From the NCBI GenBank assembly GCA_041917055.1, contig JAYRYJ010000004.1, positions 124,001 through 188,000 of the forward strand: DNA of 64,000 nt, given 5' to 3'. The notes below the pieces were generated by a model. That model was given only the letters and a program-made list of their open reading frames with translations. It did not search any database and was not told where the DNA came from. Position numbers and translations under genes: made by a program. Origin of the DNA: Pseudaquidulcibacter sp041917055. Lineage in GTDB: Bacteria > Pseudomonadota > Alphaproteobacteria > Caulobacterales > Aquidulcibacteraceae. Shown piece after piece: positions 16,531 through 25,330 of the stretch. Positions within the stretch are counted from its first letter, which is position 1. Every line of letters begins with the position of its first letter.

Positions 16531-16670
16531 AAGTTCACACCATAAATTAATGAAAAAATCACAATGACTATTTCGTGCCAACCAAGATCGAATGGTCACT
16601 TTGTTTATGATAAACCACTTGCCTCGCGCCTGCAAATCACGCCAAAAGTTGCGGGATTTATGGAAAAATT

Positions 16671-18908
16671 ATGTCTGATACGCTCGATTTTGAAAAACCT
16701 GAACGCATTATTGATGAGCCATTTGATAGGGCTTTGGAAAGTCGTTATTTAATTTATGCGCTTTCGACCATAACATCACGTGCATTGCCGGACGTTCGCG
16801 ATGGCCTTAAACCTGTGCAAAGGCGCATTATTCATGCAATGGGTGAATTGGGTCTTGATGCACAAGCGCGTTTTAAGAAATGCGGGAAAATCGTCGGTGA
16901 CGTTATGGGTAAATTCCACCCACACGGTGATGGCGCAATTTATGACACAATGGTGCGCTTGGCGCAGGATTTTTCGGTTCGTTATACGCTTGTCGATGGT
17001 CAAGGTAATTTTGGAAATATCGATGGTGATAGCGCTGCGGCCTATCGCTATACTGAGGCGCGCCTAACCAATACTGGAACATTATTGCTTGAAGGCATTG
17101 ACGAGGATTGTGTTGGTTTTCGCGAAACCTATTCGGGCGAAGATTCTGAACCTGTCGTGTTGCCCGCCGCATTCCCCAATCTTTTGGCAAATGGTGCAAT
17201 GGGCATCGCAGTTGGTATGGCAACTAATATTCCGCCGCACAATGCCACAGAATTGATAGATGCGTGCCTTGCACTAATTGATGATCCCAACTTAAGTATA
17301 GAAGCGATTATGGATTATATCCCTGGTCCTGATTTTCCAACTGGCGGCATTATTGTTGAACCGAAGGAAAACATGCTCGCGGCCTATGAAAGCGGGAAAG
17401 GGGCGTTTCGCACTCGTGCAAGATTTGTAACCGAGGATTTAGGGCGTGGTCAATGGCAAATTATTGTCACTGAACTGCCCTATATGGTGCAAAAATCCAA
17501 ATTAGTTGAACGCCTTGCCGACTTAATTGAAAACAAGAAAGCACCATTATTAGCAGATGTCCGTGACGAATCTGCTGAAGATATTCGCATTGTTTTAGAA
17601 CCAAAATCGAAAACCGTCGAACCCGCACAATTGATGGAAAGCCTCTATCATCTCACTGATTTGGAAAACCGTTTTTCCATGAATTTAAATGTGTTGGATA
17701 AAAACGGCGTGCCGCGCATTATGGGATTGATTGAGTGCCTCAAATCTTTCCTTGAGTTCAAAAAAGAAATCGTTGTTAAACGCGCCATTTGGCGCAAAGG
17801 CAAAATTGAAAAACGTCTTGAGATTTTGGCGGCCTTGTTAATTGCCTATCTCAATCTTGATGAAGTAATTCGCATAATTCGTGAAGAAGACGATCCCAAA
17901 GCTGAATTAATGAAAGCCTTTAATTTGAACGATGTTCAAGCAAATGCGATTTTGGATACAAGGCTTCGTAATTTACGCAAACTCGAAGAACAAGCCATAA
18001 TTAAAGAGGATATGGATTTAAAGCGTGAATTGGACGGTTTAAATAAATTATTGGCCTCAAACGCTGCGCAATGGAAAAAAGTTGGTATCGAACTTGGCGC
18101 AACTCGCGAAATTTTTGTGAAACTGGGTGATGCCGGCAAGAGACGCACTACATTTGATATAGCGCCGGAAAAAGGCGCTGCTTTGGCAATTGAAAGCCTT
18201 GTGGTCAAAGAACCCATCACGATTGTATTGTCCAAACGCGGGTGGATACGGGCCTTGAAAGGCAAAATCGACGACATTTCAAGTGTTAAGTTTAAAGACG
18301 ATGATGAATTGGCTTTGTCACTTCAATGTATGACAACCGATAAAATCGTATTATTCGCCTCTGATGGTCGTGCCTTCACTTTGGCAGGTGATAAATTGCC
18401 ATCGGGCAGGGGGCTTGGCGAACCTATTAGGCTTTCAATCGAATTGCCTGATGAGCATGACATTTTGACTATGTTCGTTCCAAAAGACGGCGCAAAGCGT
18501 ATTATTGCCTCATCAAAAGGCTATGGTTTTGTGATGGATGAAAGCGAATTTTTGAGCCAAAAACGCGGTGGGCGAAATGTTCTTACTCTAGATGCAAAGC
18601 AAAAGGCACAGATTTGCACTCCGGTAAATGGTAATTTCGTTGCAATCGTCGGTGAAAATCGCAAGTTACTGGTATTCAATATTGATGAACTTCCGGAAAT
18701 GTCGCGCGGCAAGGGTGTGAAACTGCAAAGCTATAAAGATGGCGGCACTTTAGATGTCCTAAGTTTCGCGGGCGAAGAGGGCCTATATTGGATTGATTCC
18801 TCCGGACGCCGCCGTGAAATCCCCGAATGGCGCGAATATGTCTTACGTCGCGCCTCCATCGGGCGAATGGTTCCGAAAGGTTTTAGTAAGAGCGGCAAGT
18901 TCAGTTAG
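16671..18908 (+). CDS. parC: DNA topoisomerase IV subunit A (ParC)
   Basis: A 745-residue type IIA topoisomerase A subunit, the right length for alphaproteobacterial ParC, with a single long C-terminal beta-pinwheel region and no GyrA box (QRRGGKG) that I can see. The catalytic tyrosine is Tyr127 in YRYTEARL. The quinolone-determining region reads HPHGDGAIYD, with Gly88 at the place of E. coli Ser80 and Asp92 at the place of Glu84. ParC with ParE unlinks replicated chromosomes. Its last 4 bases overlap the convergent AhpD-like gene. Confidence 0.93.
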   Translation: MSDTLDFEKPERIIDEPFDRALESRYLIYALSTITSRALPDVRDGLKPVQRRIIHAMGELGLDAQARFKKCGKIVGDVMGKFHPHGDGAIYDTMVRLAQDFSVRYTLVDGQGNFGNIDGDSAAAYRYTEARLTNTGTLLLEGIDEDCVGFRETYSGEDSEPVVLPAAFPNLLANGAMGIAVGMATNIPPHNATELIDACLALIDDPNLSIEAIMDYIPGPDFPTGGIIVEPKENMLAAYESGKGAFRTRARFVTEDLGRGQWQIIVTELPYMVQKSKLVERLADLIENKKAPLLADVRDESAEDIRIVLEPKSKTVEPAQLMESLYHLTDLENRFSMNLNVLDKNGVPRIMGLIECLKSFLEFKKEIVVKRAIWRKGKIEKRLEILAALLIAYLNLDEVIRIIREEDDPKAELMKAFNLNDVQANAILDTRLRNLRKLEEQAIIKEDMDLKRELDGLNKLLASNAAQWKKVGIELGATREIFVKLGDAGKRRTTFDIAPEKGAALAIESLVVKEPITIVLSKRGWIRALKGKIDDISSVKFKDDDELALSLQCMTTDKIVLFASDGRAFTLAGDKLPSGRGLGEPIRLSIELPDEHDILTMFVPKDGAKRIIASSKGYGFVMDESEFLSQKRGGRNVLTLDAKQKAQICTPVNGNFVAIVGENRKLLVFNIDELPEMSRGKGVKLQSYKDGGTLDVLSFAGEEGLYWIDSSGRRREIPEWREYVLRRASIGRMVPKGFSKSGKFS

Positions 18909-19363
18909 AAACTTGGCGTGAATCCCAATCCGACACCCAATCGATTCCAAGCATTAATATTGGCAATTGCCGAAATTAAGACAATTAATTCATGCTTTGT
19001 GAAATGCTGTTTCGCATATTGCATAATTTCATGGTTAGGGAAATTTGGTTTGATTTGGGTCAAATCTTCACACAATGCTAGGGCCGATTTTTCTTTATCG
19101 GAAAAAATAGGTGCATCTCGCCACACTGAAATCATATCTATTTTATTTTGTTCCATACCAAGATTTTTGGCGACGCCAATGTGAACCTTGACGCAAAAAG
19201 CGCAGCCGTTTAATTGGGAGGCACGAATTTTGACCAATTCCGTCAATTGCTTGTCATTATCAAGTGCTTTTGCGGCGTCATTCATATCCCCAAGACCTTT
19301 AAAAATCTCTGGGTATTGTTTTCTATATTCAGGATTTGATATTAACGGTTCGTGGTCAAACAT
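18905..19363 (-). CDS. AhpD-like carboxymuconolactone decarboxylase-family protein
   Basis: 152 residues starting at MFDHEPLISN, chosen because GGAGA lies 6 bases upstream of the ATG at 19363. The family motif GCAFCVKVHIG gives the CxxC redox pair plus histidine of AhpD-type alkylhydroperoxidases. Members reduce peroxides through a thiol relay, though many paralogues have other or unknown roles. The promoter region carries two overlapping ATATGC palindromes that look like a repressor operator. It is transcribed convergently with parC. Confidence 0.85.
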   Translation of the reverse strand: MFDHEPLISNPEYRKQYPEIFKGLGDMNDAAKALDNDKQLTELVKIRASQLNGCAFCVKVHIGVAKNLGMEQNKIDMISVWRDAPIFSDKEKSALALCEDLTQIKPNFPNHEIMQYAKQHFTKHELIVLISAIANINAWNRLGVGLGFTPSF

Positions 19364-19380
19364 TTGTTTCTCCGATTTAG

Positions 19381-19402
19381 TATATGCGCATATATGCATA
19401 TA
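19381..19402 (-). promoter_or_regulatory. overlapping ATATGC palindromes, probable operator for the AhpD-like gene
   Basis: TATATGCGCATATA (14 bp, perfect) overlaps TATATGCATATA (12 bp, perfect), 18-39 bases upstream of the start codon. Both are dyads of the kind bound by small winged-helix repressors. No regulator gene is adjacent. Confidence 0.45.
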
Positions 19403-19527
19403 TGGCGCTTAAATCAAGACTGTCTTAAAATTATTCGCATATAGCCAATTCATGGCATTGACCGGAAATCTCACGTTTCTAATACTCCGCCACAAAACCC
19501 GCAATTTATGCTTTGGAGTTCTGAATA

Positions 19528-21831
19528 ATGCGATTCAAAAAATACTTATTAGGCACAGCGATTTTATTCAGCCTATCCCCAGTCTATGCTTTAGCTGCAC
19601 CCAAGAAGAATAAACAATTCAATCAAGAAATCGCCACGCCAGCCGCAACATCCTCTAACGCCAAAGTGGTAATGAATAGCCCAATTATTTCAAATTCGCC
19701 CAATATCAAAGGCGCGGTTACGTTAAATGCGAAAGACTATTCAAGTTTGACAAAAGCTGTAAAAGTGAAAAAAACATTCAATTTTAACACTGTGAAATCA
19801 AGCCCTAAAATTGAAGTTCAGGGAACAAAACTCGATTTCTCGAGCTTCATAAATAACAAAGACTCCATCTATTCAATCGGTCAGGCGCTTTCGAGCAAGC
19901 CAAATTTGGCCAAAGTAACAAATGACTTGCCAGAAATAAATGAAATAGAAGGTGGGGTTTTGGTTCGATCAGCGCTTTCATACCAAATTACTGGCGGAAA
20001 TTGTTCTTCAACAAATGGAAAGAGCGATTTGGCTTCGATTGGCATCACTTGCTTCAAATACGCAAGTATCGATTCGCGAATCGCTGAATTTTCAAAACCA
20101 GGTTCAGTGCATTATGTCGCTGATGCCGCGCAAAGAAACATCGCGATTGCGAATTACCAAACCTATGCAGCCCAAGAACAAGCTGACTTAGACAGTCAAA
20201 CAGATCAATTACAGAACGCCCTTAAAGACCCAATTCAAAAAAATGAATTAATAAAAAAATTAGGTCAGGCCGAAGTTAACAGACTTTCTGGCCTAAGTCG
20301 TCAGGCTTTGCAGGATGATATTGTTAATTCCGGCGAGATGAAGGTCGAGCAAGTTGTTTTCATCCCAACGACCGATAAATTTTCACATATCCCGGATCTG
20401 CAGCAATTAGGTAATATATTTGAAGCTCAAAACGCGCCTCCAAAAGGTGGCAGCCCAAAAGACAAAACATTCAGTTCAACGGTTCAAGAATTGGTTGGCA
20501 ATAATGCGAGTGCCGCAATAAAGCCAACAACTGAATTAGATTTTGGGCCATATATTTATTTGACCGGCTTCACTTTGGGTCGTGAACATGAATGGAGCAC
20601 AAGAGTAGAATATACCGTTGATGTTTGCAAATACATCCCTTTCGTTAAAGACTGCCCAAAAACCTATTATGTCGAGCCATATGCTGGGTTTAATTATGGG
20701 TTTGGCTTGCGTTTTCCAATTGAAGTCAATGCCCATTATTCCTATCCGGTTTTGCCCGGAAATACTGAATCTGCACGTGTGGAAGTGGAATATGTTCCGA
20801 TTAATGGCAATAAGACCCAATATTTGGATGCAGGCATCGATTCCGACCAATTATTTGAAGGCAAAGAATTAGTCGCGCAATTTGGTGCTGAGGCGGGTTT
20901 TGATTATTCATTACCTTTGCTTCACGGCAATTTGCATCTAGGCGCGGAAATAGATTTCACAGATGATTTACCTGCACCATTCACAAATGGTCAATTCACG
21001 CCGCCTGAACCGGGTGGCGAGGATTTGGAGGGGTTGGAAGTTAAATTCCCGCAATTCGATTTATTAATGGGTCGCGGAAATTACGGAATTGTCGGCGTTG
21101 TCGCATTCCCAATGGTGAAAATTGACCTCCATGCTAATAGTCTGAAATTTAATCTGGAAGATATGGTCGGTGGCACAACCACCAAATTAAAAGAAAGCGA
21201 GCGAGGCACAAATGTCAAAGTTTCTTTGACCGGAACTTCAGAATTCAAAGTTAAAGATCCATCTTATAATCTCAGTTTCTTAGTAACACCGGGTATCAAT
21301 GCACAGGCATTCGTCGATGTTGCGGTTTGGTCGCATGATTGGAATTGGCCGATTTGGTTGCCACAGGCTGAAATAGAACTACCACCCGGTGGTATGGATT
21401 TCACTTGCCATGAAGGAACCGATTGTTCTCGCAAAATGACCGCAAAAGCATTTGAAACCAAATTCGCACCGCAGAGTGACATTACAGTTCAAAACAGCAA
21501 AATCGACGCCGTCAAACCAAGCGCAGGCAGCGAAACGAACAATTTCGTTACACCAAAAGGCAATAAAAAGAATAAAGCCTTGAACCCAAATAATACAAGT
21601 GGAGAGGAAATAGGAATAAAAGCCCCAACAAATCCCGACACAGACACACAAACGCCATTGGGAAAGCCAGGTAAGAAAAACAAAGGATTAAAGGGCAATT
21701 TGACTAATCAAGATGTTTCTGCACCGCAAAAAAGCGATGACATTACGCCAATAAAACCCGGTCAAAAAGGCATGAACAGCGGTAAATCTCAGGGTCAGAA
21801 AACTAAAATGAAGGGTAATAAGAAAGAATAA
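19528..21831 (+). CDS. large secreted protein of unknown function with Lys/Asn-rich tail
   Basis: I do not recognise this 767-residue protein. A signal peptide (MRFKKYLLGT, hydrophobic core, cleavage near ALAAP) is followed by PKKNK. Residues about 40-330 are polar and helical with one NCSSTNGK...ITCF cysteine pair. About 340-640 looks beta-rich with strand-like blocks (PYIYLTGFTLG, YAGFNYGFGLRFPIEV, FGAEAGFDYSLPL, NLHLGAEIDF) and two further pairs, VCKYIPFVKDC and TCHEGTDC. The six cysteines, spaced as pairs, suggest disulfides and an extracytoplasmic site. The last 110 residues are low-complexity with repeats of the type GNKKNK, GKKNKG and KGNKKE. A TonB receptor and a phosphatase follow on the same strand. 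Confidence 0.65.
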   Translation: MRFKKYLLGTAILFSLSPVYALAAPKKNKQFNQEIATPAATSSNAKVVMNSPIISNSPNIKGAVTLNAKDYSSLTKAVKVKKTFNFNTVKSSPKIEVQGTKLDFSSFINNKDSIYSIGQALSSKPNLAKVTNDLPEINEIEGGVLVRSALSYQITGGNCSSTNGKSDLASIGITCFKYASIDSRIAEFSKPGSVHYVADAAQRNIAIANYQTYAAQEQADLDSQTDQLQNALKDPIQKNELIKKLGQAEVNRLSGLSRQALQDDIVNSGEMKVEQVVFIPTTDKFSHIPDLQQLGNIFEAQNAPPKGGSPKDKTFSSTVQELVGNNASAAIKPTTELDFGPYIYLTGFTLGREHEWSTRVEYTVDVCKYIPFVKDCPKTYYVEPYAGFNYGFGLRFPIEVNAHYSYPVLPGNTESARVEVEYVPINGNKTQYLDAGIDSDQLFEGKELVAQFGAEAGFDYSLPLLHGNLHLGAEIDFTDDLPAPFTNGQFTPPEPGGEDLEGLEVKFPQFDLLMGRGNYGIVGVVAFPMVKIDLHANSLKFNLEDMVGGTTTKLKESERGTNVKVSLTGTSEFKVKDPSYNLSFLVTPGINAQAFVDVAVWSHDWNWPIWLPQAEIELPPGGMDFTCHEGTDCSRKMTAKAFETKFAPQSDITVQNSKIDAVKPSAGSETNNFVTPKGNKKNKALNPNNTSGEEIGIKAPTNPDTDTQTPLGKPGKKNKGLKGNLTNQDVSAPQKSDDITPIKPGQKGMNSGKSQGQKTKMKGNKKE

Positions 21832-21849
21832 AATCTAAGGCATCCACAT

Positions 21850-21898
21850 TGTGAAAGTTTCGTATTGGATGAAATAAATCATTGGCGAAACTTTCACA
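21850..21898. repeat. 13-bp perfect inverted repeat between the secreted protein and the second TonB receptor
   Basis: TGTGAAAGTTTCG and CGAAACTTTCACA enclose 23 bases that themselves hold a small GATGA/TCAT-type dyad. There is no immediate T-run (a T6 follows about 13 bases later), so it may be a terminator for the upstream gene, a cruciform or an operator for the receptor. Confidence 0.65.
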
Positions 21899-21946
21899 CA
21901 AAGTCACAATTTTTTGTAAAGAAGTGTAATATTGAATTCGTATTCG

Positions 21947-21964
21947 CACCCCAACAGCGGGGTG
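21947..21964 (+). promoter_or_regulatory. hairpin sequestering the ribosome-binding site of the second TonB receptor
   Basis: CACCCC-AACAGC-GGGGTG forms a 6-bp GC-rich stem ending 4 bases before the ATG at 21969. The 3' arm GGGGTG is the only Shine-Dalgarno-like sequence. A TAATAT box at 21927-21932 would start the transcript just upstream, so nearly the whole 5' leader would be this hairpin. Confidence 0.55.
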
Positions 21965-21968
21965 TTAA

Positions 21969-24215
21969 ATGAAAAAAATATTACTAAGTGCGGCAAGCTT
22001 AATTAGCTTGTGCAATTCAATGGCGTTTGCCCAAGAGGGAAAGAGCGACCAATCAAATAAGAGTGGCCTTGAAGTTGTAATTGTAACTGCACAAAAGAAG
22101 CAGACGCAATTACAAAAAACACCGATTTCTATTTCTGTCATCGGATCAAAGGCCCTTGAAAATCAGCACGTCCAGAGCCTTGAAGATTTGATGAATGGCG
22201 GAACCCCGTCCTTGAGAATTGCTCCATTCTTTTCTCGTTCGTCCGCATTGACTGTCGGTATTCGCGGCATGGTTCCATTCGATGCTAATCAGCCATCACG
22301 CGATGCCACTGTTGGCGTCTATTTAGATGGTGTGTATTTGGGCCGCTCGCACGGTTTAGGGGCTGCACTTTATGATGTGCAAAGGATTGAAGTTCTAAAA
22401 GGCCCCCAAGGCACGCTCTTTGGAAGAAATACCGAAGGTGGAGCTTTAAGCATCGTTTCTAAAAAGCCAAGCGGGAAACTCAAACTCAATGCGACAATCG
22501 GCGGAAGTAATTTTGGCGGTGAAAATGCGGAAATCCATTTTGATTTGCCAAAAGCGGGCGGAATAAGTGCTAAATTTGACGCAGTTTATCGCAAGCGCGG
22601 CGGCACAGTTGAAAACCCTTTATCGACTTCTGAAGATTTTAATCAGTTTTATAAACACGGTGTTCACGCCGCATTTTTGTTCGAATTGTCAAACGAGTTT
22701 TCGGCACAATTGGATTTGGATTCCTCATATGACGCAACAACGCCATATTATCTCCAATTAGTTGAACATAATCCAAATGCGGCAACACCATTATCACCAT
22801 TAGTTAAGGTTCAACCAAATCGCACCGAAATTGCTGATATCGGTCTTCTGCAAGAATGGAATATCGGTCACAATAAAGGGTATGCCTTCCGCACCAATTT
22901 TAAACCATCCGAAAATTTCGAACTGAAAACAATTTCATCATGGCGTCAATTGAGCCAGGATCAGCGTGATAATTCCATTGGTGCGCATGCAAGCCCATGG
23001 CGCGCAAATGGCGGTTTCGCCCGATATTCTATGGCTTCAATTCGCCAGACCCAATATAGCCACGAATTACAATTAATTGGCGACCTAAATTCCATATCTT
23101 ATGTTGGTGGCCTGTATTATTATCATGAAGAAGGTGACGACGACGCATGGACACCAAATACTGCACGTTGGAATCTCGATGGCACAGCTTTTACCTATTT
23201 GCCCGACCTTCCATCAGGCGCAGCATGGCCTTTTCCGGACAGGGCCAGCACGGCGAAAGCAACGAGCTTAGCAGCATTCGGTCAATTCACATATTCACCG
23301 GAATTTTTGAGCAATAAGGGACACCTTACCATTGGCGGGCGTTTCACACACGATGAAAAATCTGGAAAACTCTATAAAGTTAATGGTGCGGATGTTAATT
23401 ACACTTTCGACATAAATTCCGACCATTTCGACCCGATGGTTACGATGGCTTATGATTTTACGGACGATATACATTCTTATCTCAAATGGGGCACGGCATA
23501 TCGTGCGGGAGGTGCCAATTCGAGGTCGGTTAATTATCGCACCTTTGATTCAGAAAGCGTTTCAACAATTGAGTTAGGTGCGAAGTCAGAGCTTTGGAAC
23601 AATAGATTACGCGCCAATATCGCAGTTTTTTCAACAGACTATAAAGATATTCAAGTCGATTTTTCGGCATCAAACCTGCTTAATTCCAATCGCGGAACTC
23701 TTGAGACGGTGAACGGTCAGGGGACAGGTAAGATTGAAGGTGTGGAAATCGATTTAAGTGCATATTTGATGGAGGGTCTTTCGGCCTCTTTGTCTTATGC
23801 CTATACAAAGGGCGATTTTCCGAAAGCTGCCAATCCATTTAACAATAATGCGCTTTCAAATCTATTCATGGTGTTTACGCCAGAAAATGCGATTTCCGCA
23901 TCGATCGATTATGAAAAAGGATTATCTTTCGGGAAATTCACCGCGCATTTGGATGCAAATGCCGCCGACGGTTACCGGCCATCCTCAAGTGAAGACGTTT
24001 TTACCGATGATTCATTCATTTTGAATGGTCGTATTGCTTTGTCAGAAATCAAACTCAACGAAATGGCAAAAGGTACAATCGCCCTTTGGTCGCGCAATCT
24101 GTTGGATGAAGAGCACAAATTTTATGTGAGCCGCGGCTCATTTGCTTTCATCGGCGCCTTTGGAATGTTCAATGAACCACGCACTTGGGGAGTGGACTTC
24201 AATGTTAAATACTAA
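21969..24215 (+). CDS. TonB-dependent outer-membrane receptor (second)
   Basis: A 748-residue receptor with a signal peptide ending AFAQEG, a TonB box-like EVVIVTAQKK, a plug domain (ISISVIGSKAL, VGIRGM, VGVYLDGVYLGRS, IEVLKGPQGTLFGRNTEGG) and a C-terminal 22-strand barrel ending WGVDFNVKY. The plug resembles FecA/IroN-like receptors, often annotated as siderophore receptors, but sequence alone does not settle the ligand. Its last 14 bases overlap the start of a secreted PTP-like phosphatase, so the two are translationally coupled and are likely used on the same substrate. Confidence 0.92.
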   Translation: MKKILLSAASLISLCNSMAFAQEGKSDQSNKSGLEVVIVTAQKKQTQLQKTPISISVIGSKALENQHVQSLEDLMNGGTPSLRIAPFFSRSSALTVGIRGMVPFDANQPSRDATVGVYLDGVYLGRSHGLGAALYDVQRIEVLKGPQGTLFGRNTEGGALSIVSKKPSGKLKLNATIGGSNFGGENAEIHFDLPKAGGISAKFDAVYRKRGGTVENPLSTSEDFNQFYKHGVHAAFLFELSNEFSAQLDLDSSYDATTPYYLQLVEHNPNAATPLSPLVKVQPNRTEIADIGLLQEWNIGHNKGYAFRTNFKPSENFELKTISSWRQLSQDQRDNSIGAHASPWRANGGFARYSMASIRQTQYSHELQLIGDLNSISYVGGLYYYHEEGDDDAWTPNTARWNLDGTAFTYLPDLPSGAAWPFPDRASTAKATSLAAFGQFTYSPEFLSNKGHLTIGGRFTHDEKSGKLYKVNGADVNYTFDINSDHFDPMVTMAYDFTDDIHSYLKWGTAYRAGGANSRSVNYRTFDSESVSTIELGAKSELWNNRLRANIAVFSTDYKDIQVDFSASNLLNSNRGTLETVNGQGTGKIEGVEIDLSAYLMEGLSASLSYAYTKGDFPKAANPFNNNALSNLFMVFTPENAISASIDYEKGLSFGKFTAHLDANAADGYRPSSSEDVFTDDSFILNGRIALSEIKLNEMAKGTIALWSRNLLDEEHKFYVSRGSFAFIGAFGMFNEPRTWGVDFNVKY

Positions 24216-25275
24216 GGCCAAACTAGCGTTAACAGCAATTCTTATCGGTGTTGCGCAACCAAGTGTCAGTGTTGCAGATTTCACTGCTCCGTCGAAAGTC
24301 ACTAGAATTGCGCCCGATAAAATCCAAATTGAATGGTTCAACAAAAACCCAATTTCGATCTATCAATCCGACACGGCTAAGATTGAACCGAAAAATTCAA
24401 AACTGATTTCTAACTCCCTAAAATCTGGTGCGATTGAAATCAATATTGATCCAAAAGTCCGCCCATACTTCCTATTGGTGGATAATAAGGATAAGAAGTC
24501 ACAATCAAGCGCTGAACGTGCATTAAGCCTAGATGCTGGGTCAAATTTTCGGGACATTGGCGGTTATAAAGTCGCGAATGGCAAAAGCGTGAAATGGGGT
24601 TTGATATTCCGTTCCGGTGCAATGGCAAATTTAACCGAAAACGATCTCGCTCAAATCAATGGTCTAAAATTAAATGAAATTATTGATTTGCGTTCGGGTG
24701 ACGAACGCCAAATTGCCCCAACTAAAGTGCAAGGGGTTAATTATCATGCATTCAATTATGATTTCGGTTCAATGATGCCGAAATCCAAAGAAATAGCGCA
24801 AACAGATATGCTTGACTTATATCGCAATTTCCCGCACTTTTTTGTGCCGCAACTAAAAATCTTGTTCAAAGAACTATTGGCCTTCGATGGTCCAGTATTA
24901 TATAATTGTTCCGCTGGACAAGACAGGACCGGTTTCACAACGGCAATGATTCTGTCTGCTTTAGGCGTTCCCAAGGCAACGATCATTGAAGATTACCATC
25001 TTTCAACAATCTATCGCAAGCCCGCGAATGAGTTCCCTAAAATTGATCTAACTTTATTCAAAGACAATGCTGCAGCGCAGATGTTTGCGCATTATCAGAC
25101 CAATCCAAAATACCAAAATCCGACAGTCTTAAAAACAGAAAATGGAACAGCGTATCTTGAAGGTGCGTTTTTGGAAATAAATGAAAAATGGGGTTCGGTT
25201 GATAATTATTTGAGAAAGGAAATCGGTTTAAGCAAAACTGACATTGCGAAACTTAGATTATTATACCTTGAATAA
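24202..25275 (+). CDS. secreted protein-tyrosine-phosphatase-like enzyme
   Basis: About 357 residues from MLNTKAKLAL; the frame runs on upstream inside the receptor gene, but GGGGAG lies 9 bases before this ATG and a signal peptide starts here (cleavage near SVADF). It carries the NFRDIGGY entry motif and the P-loop NCSAGQDRTG of the Tyr_phosphatase_3 family, with Cys236 as nucleophile and Arg242. The residue before the cysteine is Asn rather than the usual His, which should alter the thiol's reactivity. Exported members dephosphorylate proteins, phosphoinositides or inositol phosphates. An intrinsic terminator follows. Confidence 0.82.
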   Translation: MLNTKAKLALTAILIGVAQPSVSVADFTAPSKVTRIAPDKIQIEWFNKNPISIYQSDTAKIEPKNSKLISNSLKSGAIEINIDPKVRPYFLLVDNKDKKSQSSAERALSLDAGSNFRDIGGYKVANGKSVKWGLIFRSGAMANLTENDLAQINGLKLNEIIDLRSGDERQIAPTKVQGVNYHAFNYDFGSMMPKSKEIAQTDMLDLYRNFPHFFVPQLKILFKELLAFDGPVLYNCSAGQDRTGFTTAMILSALGVPKATIIEDYHLSTIYRKPANEFPKIDLTLFKDNAAAQMFAHYQTNPKYQNPTVLKTENGTAYLEGAFLEINEKWGSVDNYLRKEIGLSKTDIAKLRLLYLE

Positions 25276-25295
25276 TGCTTCCTCCCACGAAGGCG

Positions 25296-25330
25296 ACGAC
25301 CCCGCAGTTCATATTGTGGGGTCGTTTATT
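25296..25330 (+). terminator. intrinsic terminator after the phosphatase gene
   Basis: ACGACCCC...GGGGTCGT with a 14-base loop and a TTATT tail. It ends the TonB receptor/phosphatase operon and abuts the stop of the convergent gene. Confidence 0.75.
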
